DNA of 64,000 bases from Peribacillus huizhouensis (GTDB lineage Bacteria; Bacillota; Bacilli; Bacillales; DSM-1321): the NCBI RefSeq assembly GCF_014138605.1, contig NZ_JACJHX010000012.1, forward strand, positions 62,001-126,000, read 5' to 3'. Of this stretch, positions 25,825 to 35,360 are shown piece after piece (the stretch's first letter is position 1; every line of letters starts with the position of its first letter). The notes beneath the pieces are model-generated. The model was not told the origin of the DNA and did no database searches. It was given only the letters and a program-made list of their open reading frames with translations. A program made the translations under genes and the position numbers.

Positions 25825-26961
25825 GTGAAAAAATACATCGAACAGCTTAAACCGACTCTTGATAGAATATTTCAGCACTTGCATCAGAATCCAGAGGTTA
25901 GTTGGAAGGAATATGAAACAACTGCGTATATTCAGCAAGTACTCGAAGCACATGGTTTTCCAGTCCGTATGTTTGTTGATTGTACAGGGCTTTTTGCAGA
26001 GATGGGTAGCGGTGATTTTTGTGTGGGTTTGAGAACAGACATGGATGCGCTTTGGCAAGAAGTGAATGGAAAATTCCAAGCCAATCATAGCTGTGGTCAT
26101 GATGCACATATGACGATGACGATAGGAGCCATGCTACTACTAAAAAAAATGAACGCTTTTAAAAGAGGAAGATTCAAGTTTATTTTTCAGCCTGCAGAAG
26201 AGAAAGGGACTGGCGCACTAAAGATGGTTGAAAAACACGTGGTGGACGATGTTGATTTTCTTTATGGTGTTCACTTAAGACCCATTCAAGAGTTAAGAAA
26301 CGGTCAAGCGGTTGCCGCGATTTACCACGGAGCCGCGAAGTTTATTGAAGGAGAAATTATTGGAGAGGATGCTCACGGTGCACGTCCTCATCTTGGGCAG
26401 AATGCGATTGAAATCGGTTCCTCCCTTATTCAAGAAATCAAAGGTATTCACCTCGATCCAATGGTTCCTTATACAGCGAAAATGACTAAATTTATAGCGG
26501 GCGGTGATTCTGGGAATCTAATTCCAGGGAAAGCTTCGTTTTGCATAGATTTACGGGCGCAAACGAATGAAGTTTTAGATGAGCTAACTGAAAAAGTTGA
26601 GAAAATAGCAAGCGCATTGGCAAATTTATATGGGGTGAAAATCCATTTGGAAGCAAAGGGACATGTTGCAGCGGCAGTTGTGAATCATGAGGCAAGAAGC
26701 TATATGGAAAAAGCGATTGTTGAAAGCATTGGAGCGAAGCATATAAAGGAGCCGATTGTTTCTTCAGGAGGCGAAGATTTTCATTTTTATTCACTAAAAA
26801 AGCCTCATATAAAAACGACAATGCTTGGCTTAGGTTGTGATTTACAACCAGGGCTACACCATCCACAAATGACTTTTAATCATGATTGCATCTATATAGG
26901 AGCAGAGATTTTAGCAAGAACAGTGTTACAAACCATTGATGCATATGAAGGGGCGAAGTAA
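25825..26961 (+). CDS. M20-family amidohydrolase (N-acyl-amino-acid hydrolase type)
   Basis: A 378-residue M20D peptidase: metal-binding segments LRTDMDALWQ and NHSCGHDAHM, the catalytic pair in FQPAEEKGTG and a dimerisation domain in the middle. The subfamily removes acyl or aryl groups from amino acids (hippurate, indole-acetyl or N-acetyl-cysteine derivatives). GTG start with AGGGAGGT upstream. Single-gene unit; substrate not predictable. Confidence 0.88.
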   Translation: MKKYIEQLKPTLDRIFQHLHQNPEVSWKEYETTAYIQQVLEAHGFPVRMFVDCTGLFAEMGSGDFCVGLRTDMDALWQEVNGKFQANHSCGHDAHMTMTIGAMLLLKKMNAFKRGRFKFIFQPAEEKGTGALKMVEKHVVDDVDFLYGVHLRPIQELRNGQAVAAIYHGAAKFIEGEIIGEDAHGARPHLGQNAIEIGSSLIQEIKGIHLDPMVPYTAKMTKFIAGGDSGNLIPGKASFCIDLRAQTNEVLDELTEKVEKIASALANLYGVKIHLEAKGHVAAAVVNHEARSYMEKAIVESIGAKHIKEPIVSSGGEDFHFYSLKKPHIKTTMLGLGCDLQPGLHHPQMTFNHDCIYIGAEILARTVLQTIDAYEGAK

Positions 26962-27183
26962 TATGCCTTCCATGATAACAACTAGAAAACTGCGATCATA
27001 TGAAGAGTTCCTGCAAAAAACTAGAAAAAAACATCTGAAATATGGAACTACTTCCCTTCAAAAAACATTTACATCCGCAAGAAACTGTGGTTTTCTACAG
27101 GGGCTTTATTGAAGAGCCCCAGAGGTGAAGAAATTTTACTTGGAGAATTGGGCCTAACTTGTAAATCAAAATATGAATGGAGA

Positions 27184-27231
27184 GAACAGGTTAATCCTCT
27201 TTTTAAGATTCAGGATTGTTCTGTTCTTTTT
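27184..27231 (+). terminator. Probable terminator after the amidohydrolase
   Basis: GAACAG...AATCCT pairs with AGGATT...CTGTTC with a small internal loop, followed by five T. The 220 bases before it (26962-27183) hold only a 49-codon open frame (26963-27112) of doubtful reality and a GGGGCT/AGCCCC stem. Confidence 0.55.
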
Positions 27232-27389
27232 ATGAAGCGTTTTTAAAAAGTGCAAGAAAACAGGTGTTTTATATTCCTATTTCATCCGAATTATAGGAAA
27301 ACCTACCAAAATGATAAAACAAAGGTTGACAGTAGAAAGTAGAATAAGAGTTAATTAATAGAGGAGAGTAGAGAAAGTGGGGCAAGTTA

Positions 27390-28979
27390 GTGAGGAAAAT
27401 GTTAAAACAACCAAGATTACTAACGCAGATGATCGGGTTTATTTCTATTGTGGTTTTTTTTATGGTGGTTTCTGTAAGCGTTATCTTTTCGTCTATGATA
27501 GATGATATTACCAAAGAGTCACTAGGGAATCAGGCGATGACGGTAGCAATGATGACAGCACAAAAGGAAAAAATTATCCAAGCCTTTGAGGAGCCCAATC
27601 CTGCGCTGACAATCCAGCCAATTGCCGAAGAGATTCGCAAATCAACAGGTGCAGGCTATGTGGTAATTGGTAATCTGGAAAGTATTCGTTATTCGCATCA
27701 GATTGAGAAGAATATTGGGAAAATGATGGGGACGAGCAATAGAGAAGTGTTTGAAGACGGTGCTTCCATTTTATATGAGGGAACTGGAATATCAGGTCCA
27801 GCCATCAAAGCAAAAACGCCGATTTACAATAAGTCCGGAAAGGTGATTGGTGTGTCATCTGTAGGTTTTTTAACAATTGAAGCGGAAAAGAGGGTGAATG
27901 AATATCGCTTGAGTTTGTTCAAATTTTCAGTGTTCGTTATTTTAATTGGGATAACAGGAGCAATTATTATTGCTAGAAGGGTGAAAAAATTAATTTTTAA
28001 CCTGGAGCCTGAGGAAATTTCATTTTTATTTAAAGAAAAGGAAGCAACGATCGAATCTATAAGGGACGCGACAGTAGCGGTCAATCAACTGTATGAAGTC
28101 ACATCTATTAATAAACGAGCAAGAGAAGTACTAAAAGATGATCAAATAGAAAAGGGAAGAAAAATCATCAACCGGCGGCTTATCATGATGATTGAATCTG
28201 TTATCTATACAAAACGAAGTCTGATTAATCAAAAATTTCTGATTGGTCATCACCTCTACTTGGTAGATGCGGCACCAATTATGCAGAAACAGCAAACAAG
28301 TGGGGCTGTTTTGACAATTCGTCCTACTTCGGAAATAGAACAAATAACAGAAGAAATTTCAAAAATAAAAAGTATTTCTGATAATATCCGCGCCCAAAAT
28401 CATGAGTATTTAAATAAATTAAACACTATATATGGACTCATTACTCTTGAGCAGTATGAAGAAGTAAGGGAGCTAATCACCGAAGAAGTGAAAGAACGTC
28501 AGGATATCGTTGTATTCTTAACATCTTCTGTGAAGGACCCGTTTATTGCAGCCTGCCTGATCGGGAAAATTAACCGATCAAAAGAATTAAAGGTCCAGCT
28601 TGAAATTGATAAGGACAGTAATTTGGAGCGTGTCCCATCTTCATTGAATACAAAGTTATTCGTTACAGTTCTTGGAAATATTATTGATAACGCAATGGAA
28701 GCAGCAAGCCAATTCAAGGGGGAAGAAGCGTATGTAAAAGTATCTTTCACTGATTTTGGAAGCGATATCATTTTTGATGTCGAAGATAATGGTAAAGGTG
28801 TTCCAAAAGAGTGGCAAGAAGTCATTTTCACAGAAGGTTTTACTACGAAGGATGGGGAGAATCACGGACTTGGACTGGCTATCGTAAAGAACACAATCGA
28901 TTTTTTACAAGGTGAGATTTATTTATCAATTAGTGATTTTGGTGGTGCACGATTTACGATTGCCATACCAAAGAAGTAG
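27390..28979 (+). CDS. CitA/DcuS-type sensor histidine kinase
   Basis: A 529-residue kinase: membrane helix at about 16-38, an extracytoplasmic PAS/CitA sensor domain (GAGYVVIGNLESIRYSH is the ligand-pocket region), second helix near 175-195, a diverged cytoplasmic PAS, then the SPOB-like helix pair with the AQNHEYLNKLNTIYGL phospho-acceptor and an HATPase domain (GNIIDNAMEAA, GLGLAIV). The family senses citrate, malate, fumarate or tricarboxylates. It forms a pair with the regulator 19 bp downstream and probably serves the tct genes at 31-34 kb. Confidence 0.9.
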   Translation: MRKMLKQPRLLTQMIGFISIVVFFMVVSVSVIFSSMIDDITKESLGNQAMTVAMMTAQKEKIIQAFEEPNPALTIQPIAEEIRKSTGAGYVVIGNLESIRYSHQIEKNIGKMMGTSNREVFEDGASILYEGTGISGPAIKAKTPIYNKSGKVIGVSSVGFLTIEAEKRVNEYRLSLFKFSVFVILIGITGAIIIARRVKKLIFNLEPEEISFLFKEKEATIESIRDATVAVNQLYEVTSINKRAREVLKDDQIEKGRKIINRRLIMMIESVIYTKRSLINQKFLIGHHLYLVDAAPIMQKQQTSGAVLTIRPTSEIEQITEEISKIKSISDNIRAQNHEYLNKLNTIYGLITLEQYEEVRELITEEVKERQDIVVFLTSSVKDPFIAACLIGKINRSKELKVQLEIDKDSNLERVPSSLNTKLFVTVLGNIIDNAMEAASQFKGEEAYVKVSFTDFGSDIIFDVEDNGKGVPKEWQEVIFTEGFTTKDGENHGLGLAIVKNTIDFLQGEIYLSISDFGGARFTIAIPKK

Positions 28980-28998
28980 TGTGAAAGGGGGGATCACA

Positions 28999-29700
28999 AT
29001 GGCAAATCAATCCATTCAAGTGATGATCATTGAAGATGATGAAACAGCAACAAAAATTTATGAAAAATTTACTCAAAAGGTAGAGGGGTTTCAAGTAGTA
29101 GCATCTACCAGTACAGGAAAGCAGGCACTAGAGATGTTTAATGTATTCGTCCCTGATCTGATCTTACTCGATGTGTTTCTACCAGATATGAAAGGTACAG
29201 ATTTGTTGTGGAAAATTAGAACGAAGTTAAAAAGTGTCGATATAATCATGATAACTGCTGCCAATGATGTTGATACAGTAAGGGAAGCTATTAGAGGTGG
29301 TGCATTTAGTTATTTAATGAAACCAATTATGATAGATAAGTTCCTTGAAACACTCGAGCAGTATAAGGAGACAAGAGCAAAATTATTTAATTTAACAACT
29401 GTGGAACAAAAAGATGTGAACAGCCTTTTCAGAATGAAAACAGTTGAAGAACCAGTTCCCGCAGAGAAAGGCAGCTTGCCAAAAGGGATAGATAAGCATA
29501 CGTTAATGAAAGTTAGAGGGCAAATGAAGGAAACGAATGGTAGCAAGAATGCGGAAGAACTAGCAGGCACGATTGGAGCAAGTCATTCAACTGTTAGGCG
29601 ATACTTGGAATACTTAGTATCTAACAATGAAATAGAAGTAGAAATCAGGTACGGAACAATCGGTCGACCTGAGCGCAGATATCGGAATAGAAGGAACTAG
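28999..29700 (+). CDS. CitB/DcuR-family response regulator
   Basis: A 233-residue regulator: receiver domain with acidic pocket IIEDDE, phospho-Asp in LLDVFLPD and Lys in YLMKP, then a C-terminal helix-turn-helix of the CitB/DctR type ending in YGTIGRPERRYR. The ATG at 28999 follows AAAGGGGGGATC; the frame is open further up inside the kinase gene but without support. Partner of the kinase upstream. Confidence 0.9.
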   Translation: MANQSIQVMIIEDDETATKIYEKFTQKVEGFQVVASTSTGKQALEMFNVFVPDLILLDVFLPDMKGTDLLWKIRTKLKSVDIIMITAANDVDTVREAIRGGAFSYLMKPIMIDKFLETLEQYKETRAKLFNLTTVEQKDVNSLFRMKTVEEPVPAEKGSLPKGIDKHTLMKVRGQMKETNGSKNAEELAGTIGASHSTVRRYLEYLVSNNEIEVEIRYGTIGRPERRYRNRRN

Positions 29701-29750
29701 AGGTAACAAAGGTGGTAAATAAAAGGCGATAACGAAGTAAAAGGTTATTA

Positions 29751-29803
29751 AACAAACCGGCTGACAGCGACTGAAGACATCTGCTGACAATCGGTTTGTT
29801 TAG
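29751..29803. terminator. Bidirectional terminator
   Basis: AACAAACCG and CGGTTTGTTT pair around a GCTGACAGCG...CTGCTGAC inner segment. It lies between the response regulator (+) and the methyltransferase (-). Confidence 0.7.
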
Positions 29804-29816
29804 AATCGCTAGATGC

Positions 29817-30599
29817 TTATTTTTTTTCCGAAAGGGCCATCCATTCATCAATTGTTAGTGAATGAATCATATCACCAGATGATTGAATCGAGAAATAATT
29901 TCTGATGTCTTCACTGGCGGATAGTAGAAGTGTATCGACTTTGCTGATCTGTTCTTGAGATGTTGTTGTGCGCTTAACCCATTCTGGATAAGTAAATATT
30001 TTTTTGCGGTTCTCAGCTTTTATTACCGTTAACCCGGCTTCCTTAAACCATATTTTCCATTCGTTTATAGAGTAGCTTCGCACATGACTTTCATCACGCA
30101 GCTTTTCCAGACGATTTACAAATAGATCCAATTGTTTTTCTTCAGGAGCAATATTGTCAATGAGTAAAAATTTACCGCCTGGTTTTAATACGCGTGCTAC
30201 TTCTTTGACAAATTTCTCGGGATGAGGGAAATGGTGTGGTGCAATCCGACAAGTGACAGCATCAAATGTATTTTCTAAAAACGGCAGAGACTCTGCATCG
30301 GCTATTACATATAAAATGTTTGAGTGTAGTGGATCTAAATGTCGCTTCGCTGTTTCAAGCATTTGATACGTTAAATCTGTTGCAAAACAAAAGGAAACAT
30401 GTGGAGCGATTGCTTTAACGACATGTCCACCCCCTGTAGCAATATCGAGTGCGATGTATTCTGGCTGGAGTTCCAGCCATTCAGGGATGAGACTAAGATC
30501 GGAACCTTTCGCATGCGTACTACTTGTTACATATTTTTCTGCATGCTTACTGAATTGTTCTTGTACTTTCTGTTTGATGGAATTAGCTTGTTCTTTCAT
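29817..30599 (-). CDS. Class I SAM-dependent methyltransferase
   Basis: A 260-residue Methyltransf_11-type enzyme: motif I ALDIATGGGHVVKAIA, acidic residue at the end of beta-2 (FATDLTYQM), DAESLPF and a VLKPGGKFLLID post-motif. It resembles the UbiE/YcgJ group. Methyl acceptor unknown. Single gene, transcribed away from tctC. Confidence 0.85.
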   Translation of the reverse strand: MKEQANSIKQKVQEQFSKHAEKYVTSSTHAKGSDLSLIPEWLELQPEYIALDIATGGGHVVKAIAPHVSFCFATDLTYQMLETAKRHLDPLHSNILYVIADAESLPFLENTFDAVTCRIAPHHFPHPEKFVKEVARVLKPGGKFLLIDNIAPEEKQLDLFVNRLEKLRDESHVRSYSINEWKIWFKEAGLTVIKAENRKKIFTYPEWVKRTTTSQEQISKVDTLLLSASEDIRNYFSIQSSGDMIHSLTIDEWMALSEKK

Positions 30600-30756
30600 T
30601 TAACACTTCCCCCTCTAAAAGTAGATATAAAATATCGATGAGCGTATGTTCCCAATTAAACGATGAAAAAGGCTCAGGATCTCAAACTTTACCATTTTAT
30701 GAAAGTGGCGGTGCGGAGCTGATTTTGCGAAGCACCCCTCATTTACCAAAGAAAAG

Positions 30757-30820
30757 AGAAGATAATCTTCTCTTTTCATAACAGTAATAACCTAGTGATA
30801 TCTATGACAGGTTATTTTTG
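30757..30820 (-). terminator. Terminator hairpins after tctC
   Basis: Two stems: AATAACCT...AGGTTATT (30787-30817), which covers the tctC stop, and AAAAGAGAAGAT with ATCTTCTCTTTT (30757-30781) further along the minus strand. Confidence 0.65.
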
Positions 30821-31855
30821 CATATTCAATGATTCTAATATTTCTTGTACCAGCTTTTCTTGCTCTTCTAAAAATGTTTGGAAGTCTTCAGAGTTTTTAT
30901 AGCCATCTTCCCAGCCATTTGTTTCAAGAACTTTATTCCACTCAGGTGTTTGAACCATCTCGGCTAATGTTTTATTCCAGTAATCTACTGCGTATTCCGG
31001 CATTTCCTTTGGTCCAAAAAGTCCGCGCCAGATGGTGAATTCTGCATCAATACCTTCTTCTTTGTAGGTTGGGATGTCTGCATATATGCCTTTTAACCTT
31101 TCAGGAGAAGATAGACCAAGTACACGTACCTTTCCAGCTTTTAGATATTCTCCAGTACCAGAAATATCGGTGGCAAGAACGTCAGCATTTCCTCCAATCA
31201 AGGCCGTCATGGCTTCGCCGCCGCCATCATAGGAAATGAATTTTATTTTTGTAGCATCCACACCAGCTTTTACTGCAGGTAGCATTGCGACTAGATGGTC
31301 CTGTGAACCGGGAGCTGAACCACCGGCCAATGTAAGTTTGCTAGGATCTTTCTTTAAATCTGCAAATAAAGATTTCAAATCTTGATATTTAGAATCAGCA
31401 GGTACCACAATGGCTCCATAATCCTTTGTTAATTGCGCCAAAGGTGTAATGTCTCGAAAAGAATGTTGACTGTTTCCTTCCTTTTTTAAGTTGTTAATAA
31501 TTAATGGCACAGAAGGGAGGAGCAAACGATATGGATCTTTAGGATCCTGGCTGATAAAATCAGCAATACCTACTGCTTGCCCACCACCTGGCTTGTTCTC
31601 AACGGTCATCGACTTTTCCATTAACTTTGTGTCACTTAATACTTTTGATAAAGCACGTGCTGTTGTATCAAGCCCACCTCCAGCACCAGATGGCGCATTG
31701 ATAACAAGCGGCTTTTCTGGATAAGCAGAAGATTTCTTACTTACATCACCTGATTTTGAAGTTGAATTTGTACCTCCGCAAGCTGTAAGACTAAGAGCTA
31801 AAGCACCAGTTGCAAAGACCAATCCCCACTTTTTGAAGCTGAATGTAGAATTCAT
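30812..31855 (-). CDS. tctC: Tripartite tricarboxylate transporter binding lipoprotein (TctC/Bug)
   Basis: A 347-residue lipoprotein with lipobox SLTAC and a Bug-type solute-binding domain (KPLVINAPSGAGGGLDTTAR near the start, AGGSAPGSQDHL later). It captures a tricarboxylate or similar acid for TctA/TctB. ATG at 31855 follows GGGGGAAAAG; the frame continues 17 codons upstream without support. A perfect cre box lies 21 bp before the start. It is divergent from tctBA. Confidence 0.9.
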   Translation of the reverse strand: MNSTFSFKKWGLVFATGALALSLTACGGTNSTSKSGDVSKKSSAYPEKPLVINAPSGAGGGLDTTARALSKVLSDTKLMEKSMTVENKPGGGQAVGIADFISQDPKDPYRLLLPSVPLIINNLKKEGNSQHSFRDITPLAQLTKDYGAIVVPADSKYQDLKSLFADLKKDPSKLTLAGGSAPGSQDHLVAMLPAVKAGVDATKIKFISYDGGGEAMTALIGGNADVLATDISGTGEYLKAGKVRVLGLSSPERLKGIYADIPTYKEEGIDAEFTIWRGLFGPKEMPEYAVDYWNKTLAEMVQTPEWNKVLETNGWEDGYKNSEDFQTFLEEQEKLVQEILESLNMQK

Positions 31856-31875
31856 TACTTTTCCCCCTTTAATAA

Positions 31876-31889
31876 TGATAACGCTTTCA
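31876..31889 (-). promoter_or_regulatory. cre box (CcpA site) before tctC
   Basis: On the minus strand TGAAAGCGTTATCA fits TGWAARCGYTWNCW at every position. Its place between promoter and start codon suggests roadblock or promoter repression by CcpA. Confidence 0.72.
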
Positions 31890-31967
31890 TTTGTGAATCG
31901 TACCATGTCTATATAGATGTGACCAGTTAATAAATATTAAATAAATAAAGATGATTAATCTATCTTT

Positions 31968-32007
31968 TTTTCATATTTTTCACAAACACATGTGAGAAAT
32001 ATGAAAA
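31968..32007. promoter_or_regulatory. 40-bp inverted repeat between tctC and tctB, likely operator
   Basis: TTTTCATATTTTTCACA and TGTGAGAAATATGAAAA are reverse complements with one mismatch, separated by 6 bp. It lies between the divergent tctC and tctBA genes. A CitB-type regulator dimer is the obvious candidate to bind it, most likely the one encoded at 29.0 kb (inference). A second, weaker cre-like site (AGAAAGCGGTTTCA) lies at 32082-32095. Confidence 0.6.
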
Positions 32008-32133
32008 TAATGTAAAAAATAAAAAGTATTTTGGTTATGAACTTAAATCTTCTAATAAAAGTAGAATTCTGCTAATTTTTAAGAAAGCGGTTTCAATAAT
32101 GCGGTTGGCGAAAAAAATATGGAGGTAGATGAA

Positions 32134-32580
32134 TTGAATAAAACGTTTGATCGTTATGCAGGTATCGTATTTCTATTAATTGGCGTTTTTTTCATAATGG
32201 AGAGCAGAAGGATTTCTGCTAGTAGCTATGGCAGTAATGTAGGGCCCGATATTTTTCCTATCGGTCTTGGCGTTGTTTTGATCCTTTTAAGTATTCGACT
32301 GTTGTATGAAACATTGAAATACAATAAGCAAGGAAAAAAGGAGAGCAAACCAGATTACAAGGGCTTCTTGGTGATTTTTATTGCAACGGTGCTTTATGTG
32401 CTCCTTCTTGAGACGTTAGGCTATGTAATTACTACATTTGCATTCTTATTAACAAGTTTTCAAGTGATGGAACGTGGTGGCTGGTTGAAATCGATAATTA
32501 TTGCTGCTGCTTTGTCTTTCGGTGTTTATTATGTGTTTGTCGAAGTGTTGCAAGGATCTTTGCCTGGATTCCCCATGTAA
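32134..32580 (+). CDS. tctB: Tripartite tricarboxylate transporter small subunit (TctB)
   Basis: A 148-residue protein with four helices and the TctB pattern (GPDIFPIGLGVVLILLS). TTG at 32134 is chosen as start because GGAGGT lies 7 bases upstream; the ATG at 32119 precedes that ribosome site and is unlikely. It is followed by tctA after 20 bp. Confidence 0.88.
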   Translation: MNKTFDRYAGIVFLLIGVFFIMESRRISASSYGSNVGPDIFPIGLGVVLILLSIRLLYETLKYNKQGKKESKPDYKGFLVIFIATVLYVLLLETLGYVITTFAFLLTSFQVMERGGWLKSIIIAAALSFGVYYVFVEVLQGSLPGFPM

Positions 32581-32600
32581 TTGACTTAGGAGGTGGATAA

Positions 32601-34127
32601 ATGGAAACTTTACAATTTCTTTCAGATGGATTTGGTGTTGCGATGCAATGGCGAAATTTGCTTTTTGCTTTTTTCGGGGTCTTAATCGGGACGGCAGTAG
32701 GTGTACTTCCGGGCATTGGGCCGATGAGTGGGGTGGCGCTATTAATCCCGATAACAGCTACTTTAACATCAGGCCTTGATGCGCAAAATGCAGCAGCGAG
32801 CTCGATTATCTTGCTTGCAGGTGTTTATTACGGAGCGATGTATGGCGGATCGACTACATCAATCTTATTAAATACACCAGGGGAATCCTCCTCGGTTGTG
32901 ACAGCGCTTGATGGTTATCAAATGGCCAAGCAAGGCAGGGCAGGAGCTGCTTTATCGATTGCTGCTATCGGGTCATTTGTTGCAGGGATTGTTTCATTAT
33001 TAGGGCTGGTTTTATTGGCAAAACCGTTGTCAGCACTGGCTCTATCGTTTGGCCCGCCCGAGTATTTCTCTCTAATGTTACTTGGTCTTTGTGCAGTGAG
33101 TGGACTGGCAGGGAAATCAATTACGAAGGCTCTTATCATGACAGTCTTAGGGTTACTGCTCGCAACGATTGGGATCGATAATGTGTCAGGAGTATCCCGT
33201 TTTACGTATGGAAATATTTACTTATATTCAGGGCTTGAATTTTTAACTGTTGCTGTAGGATTGTTTGCTTTAGGTGAAGTGTTTAGGAGTATATTGGAAA
33301 AAGATGATGGTGATGGAAAAATAGCTAAAGTAGGTAGGATTTTACCTACAAAACAAGATATGAAAGATAGTACGAAACCAATTATTCGTGGATCGCTTCT
33401 CGGTTTTTTTATAGGGGTTCTTCCAGGTGCTGGAGCAACACTAGCTTCTTTCTTTTCTTATATTGCTGAAAAGAAGATAAGTAAAAATCCAGGAAAATTC
33501 GGAAAAGGTGCAATTGAGGGAGTAGCTGCCCCAGAATCCGCCAATAATGCTGCATCAGGGGGAGCAATGATTCCTTTATTGACAATGGGGATTCCAGGCT
33601 CCGGCACAACAGCTATTTTGATGGGTGCTTTAATTATGTACAATGTACAGCCGGGTCCGCTTTTGTTTGATGACCATCCTGAAGTGGCATGGGGGCTCAT
33701 TGCTAGTATGTTTATCGGCAACGTCATGCTTTTAATCTTAAATATGCCACTCGTTAAAGTCTTTGCAAAGGTTATTGAAACACCTGCTAAATATTTGCTG
33801 CCGATTATTATTGCCATTTCTATTTTCGGTGTATATGCTGTTCAAATGAATACGTTTGATTTACTGCTATTAGTTGGCTGTGGAGTGTTTGGCTATCTCT
33901 TTGCAAAACAAGATTATCCGGTCGCCCCATTGGTACTTGCCCTTGTCCTAGGACCGATGATTGAGAATAATATGCGCAGGGCACTCACTTCTTCAAACGG
34001 AGATTTTTCGATTTTTGTTACAAGACCAATTTCGCTGTTCTTTTTAGTAATTGGAGTATTGTGGATTCTTATTCCATTGATCCTTAAGTGGATGGGACGA
34101 AATGTGGTCATTAATGATGAAGAATAA
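32601..34127 (+). CDS. tctA: Tripartite tricarboxylate transporter large subunit (TctA)
   Basis: A 508-residue protein of about 12 helices with the TctA hallmarks GVLPGIGPMSGVALLIPIT (about 34) and the inverted second copy GVLPGAGATLASFFSYI (about 273), plus TMGIPGSGTTAILMGALI. It forms the membrane channel with TctB and takes substrate from TctC. AGGAGGTG precedes the ATG. A weak GGGG/CCCC stem lies at 34129-34149 after the stop. Confidence 0.93.
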   Translation: METLQFLSDGFGVAMQWRNLLFAFFGVLIGTAVGVLPGIGPMSGVALLIPITATLTSGLDAQNAAASSIILLAGVYYGAMYGGSTTSILLNTPGESSSVVTALDGYQMAKQGRAGAALSIAAIGSFVAGIVSLLGLVLLAKPLSALALSFGPPEYFSLMLLGLCAVSGLAGKSITKALIMTVLGLLLATIGIDNVSGVSRFTYGNIYLYSGLEFLTVAVGLFALGEVFRSILEKDDGDGKIAKVGRILPTKQDMKDSTKPIIRGSLLGFFIGVLPGAGATLASFFSYIAEKKISKNPGKFGKGAIEGVAAPESANNAASGGAMIPLLTMGIPGSGTTAILMGALIMYNVQPGPLLFDDHPEVAWGLIASMFIGNVMLLILNMPLVKVFAKVIETPAKYLLPIIIAISIFGVYAVQMNTFDLLLLVGCGVFGYLFAKQDYPVAPLVLALVLGPMIENNMRRALTSSNGDFSIFVTRPISLFFLVIGVLWILIPLILKWMGRNVVINDEE

Positions 34128-34209
34128 GAAGGGGTTAGAGCCCCTTTGGGGATAAAGCTGAATTTAGCTTACAAAGTGTTTTCGCTTTTCTTTGAAAGAA
34201 GGTTTTCAA

Positions 34210-35133
34210 TTGGCCATTTTCTATCAGATAGTGCTTAATATTATTATTCCGTTATTTTTATTGATTGGAGTAGGTGCACTACTGCAACGATTCGTTCAAC
34301 TTGATTTATCTACTCTTTCGAAAATTACAATGAACTTCTTATTACCAGCAGTTTGCTTTACCAATATTTATCAAAGTGAAATGTCAGGCAAATTAGTAGG
34401 TCATACGATAGTATTTTTGGTGCTGTTCAATTTCTTGCTTATCTTAATTAGTATCTTGATTGCCAAAGTATGCAAATTTGAGCGAAAGCTGTCAGCGACC
34501 TTTAAAAACAGCATGGTATTGAGCAATTCAGGAAATTATGGACTTCCAGTGAGTGAACTTGTATTTGCTACGAATCCAGTCGGCATGTCTATTCAGATTA
34601 TTGTTTCTATTTTTCAAAGTTTACTTACTTATACATATGGGTTCTATAATTATGTTTCCGCAGAAAGCAGTGGTTTAACAGTTTTTCGAAAGATTATACA
34701 GCTTCCGGTCATTCATGCGCTCATTCTTGCTTTTTTACTTCGCTTGTTTCATGTGGATATCCCGTCTTTCCTATGGAAACCGATTGAGAATACATCTGCT
34801 GCTTTTTTGGCGGTTGCACTAGTGACACTTGGTGCCCAAGTTGCTTATATAAAAGTTGCCCACATTTCTATGCCGCTTGTTTTGATCGTGATAGGCAGGT
34901 TATTGATTTCTCCCATTGTCGCTCTGCTGATCATCTTCTTACTTGGTATATCGGATACGTCCGCACAGGCATTATTCATAGCAAGCTCATTTCCTACATC
35001 AAGAAATAGCGCGATGTTGGCGCTAGAATACGATAATTACCCTGAATATGCTTCTCAGGCCGTTCTTGTGACAACCATTTTTAGTAGCATTACTGTTGCG
35101 ATTGTTGTTTACTTATCTAAAATCCTATTTTAA
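34210..35133 (+). CDS. AEC-family permease (auxin efflux carrier / malate permease type)
   Basis: A 307-residue ten-helix protein in two halves; NSGNYGLPVSEL and SFPTSRNSAMLA are the paired polar motifs on broken helices. Bacterial AEC proteins carry malate, malonate or other organic acids. I chose TTG at 34210, which lies 7 bases after AGAAGG. It follows tctA by about 80 bp and has its own terminator. Confidence 0.83.
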   Translation: MAIFYQIVLNIIIPLFLLIGVGALLQRFVQLDLSTLSKITMNFLLPAVCFTNIYQSEMSGKLVGHTIVFLVLFNFLLILISILIAKVCKFERKLSATFKNSMVLSNSGNYGLPVSELVFATNPVGMSIQIIVSIFQSLLTYTYGFYNYVSAESSGLTVFRKIIQLPVIHALILAFLLRLFHVDIPSFLWKPIENTSAAFLAVALVTLGAQVAYIKVAHISMPLVLIVIGRLLISPIVALLIIFLLGISDTSAQALFIASSFPTSRNSAMLALEYDNYPEYASQAVLVTTIFSSITVAIVVYLSKILF

Positions 35134-35158
35134 GAAAGTATAATATGTGTATACAAAG

Positions 35159-35199
35159 TCAGGTAGCTTCTATTACGTCGGAAGTTGCCTGATCTTTTT
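35159..35199 (+). terminator. Intrinsic terminator after the AEC permease gene
   Basis: TCAGGTAGCTTC and GAAGTTGCCTGA pair with one mismatch around a 10-base loop, followed by TCTTTTTT. Confidence 0.82.
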
Positions 35200-35263
35200 T
35201 CGTTTAAATTATGATGTGGCTTTTTGGATATATTCGTATTCATATCAAAAAAACTATAAACGA

Positions 35264-35285
35264 ATAACATTATTCATAATGTTAT
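35264..35285. promoter_or_regulatory. Inverted repeat upstream of the second kinase gene
   Basis: ATAACATTA and TAATGTTAT are perfect reverse complements around TTCA, 75 bp before the kinase start. Possible operator for autoregulation by the CitB-type regulator; inference only. Confidence 0.45.
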
Positions 35286-35360
35286 TTAGTAATTTGAGAT
35301 GATAAAATTTTCATATTCCGATAAACTTAAAGAAAAAGTGAACGAAAATTGAGGATGCTG

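Noticed and set aside
25786-26107. Minus-strand open frames opposite the M20 amidohydrolase
   Set aside because: Shadow frames of a clear coding region with full family motifs on the plus strand.
28912-28998. Upstream extension of the first CitB-type regulator frame
   Set aside because: It lies inside the kinase gene's coding end; ATG 28999 has AAAGGGGGGATC and gives a normal receiver start.
34166-34182. GTGTTTTCGCTTTTC before the AEC gene as a cre box
   Set aside because: Key end positions of the consensus are wrong; kept out as too weak.
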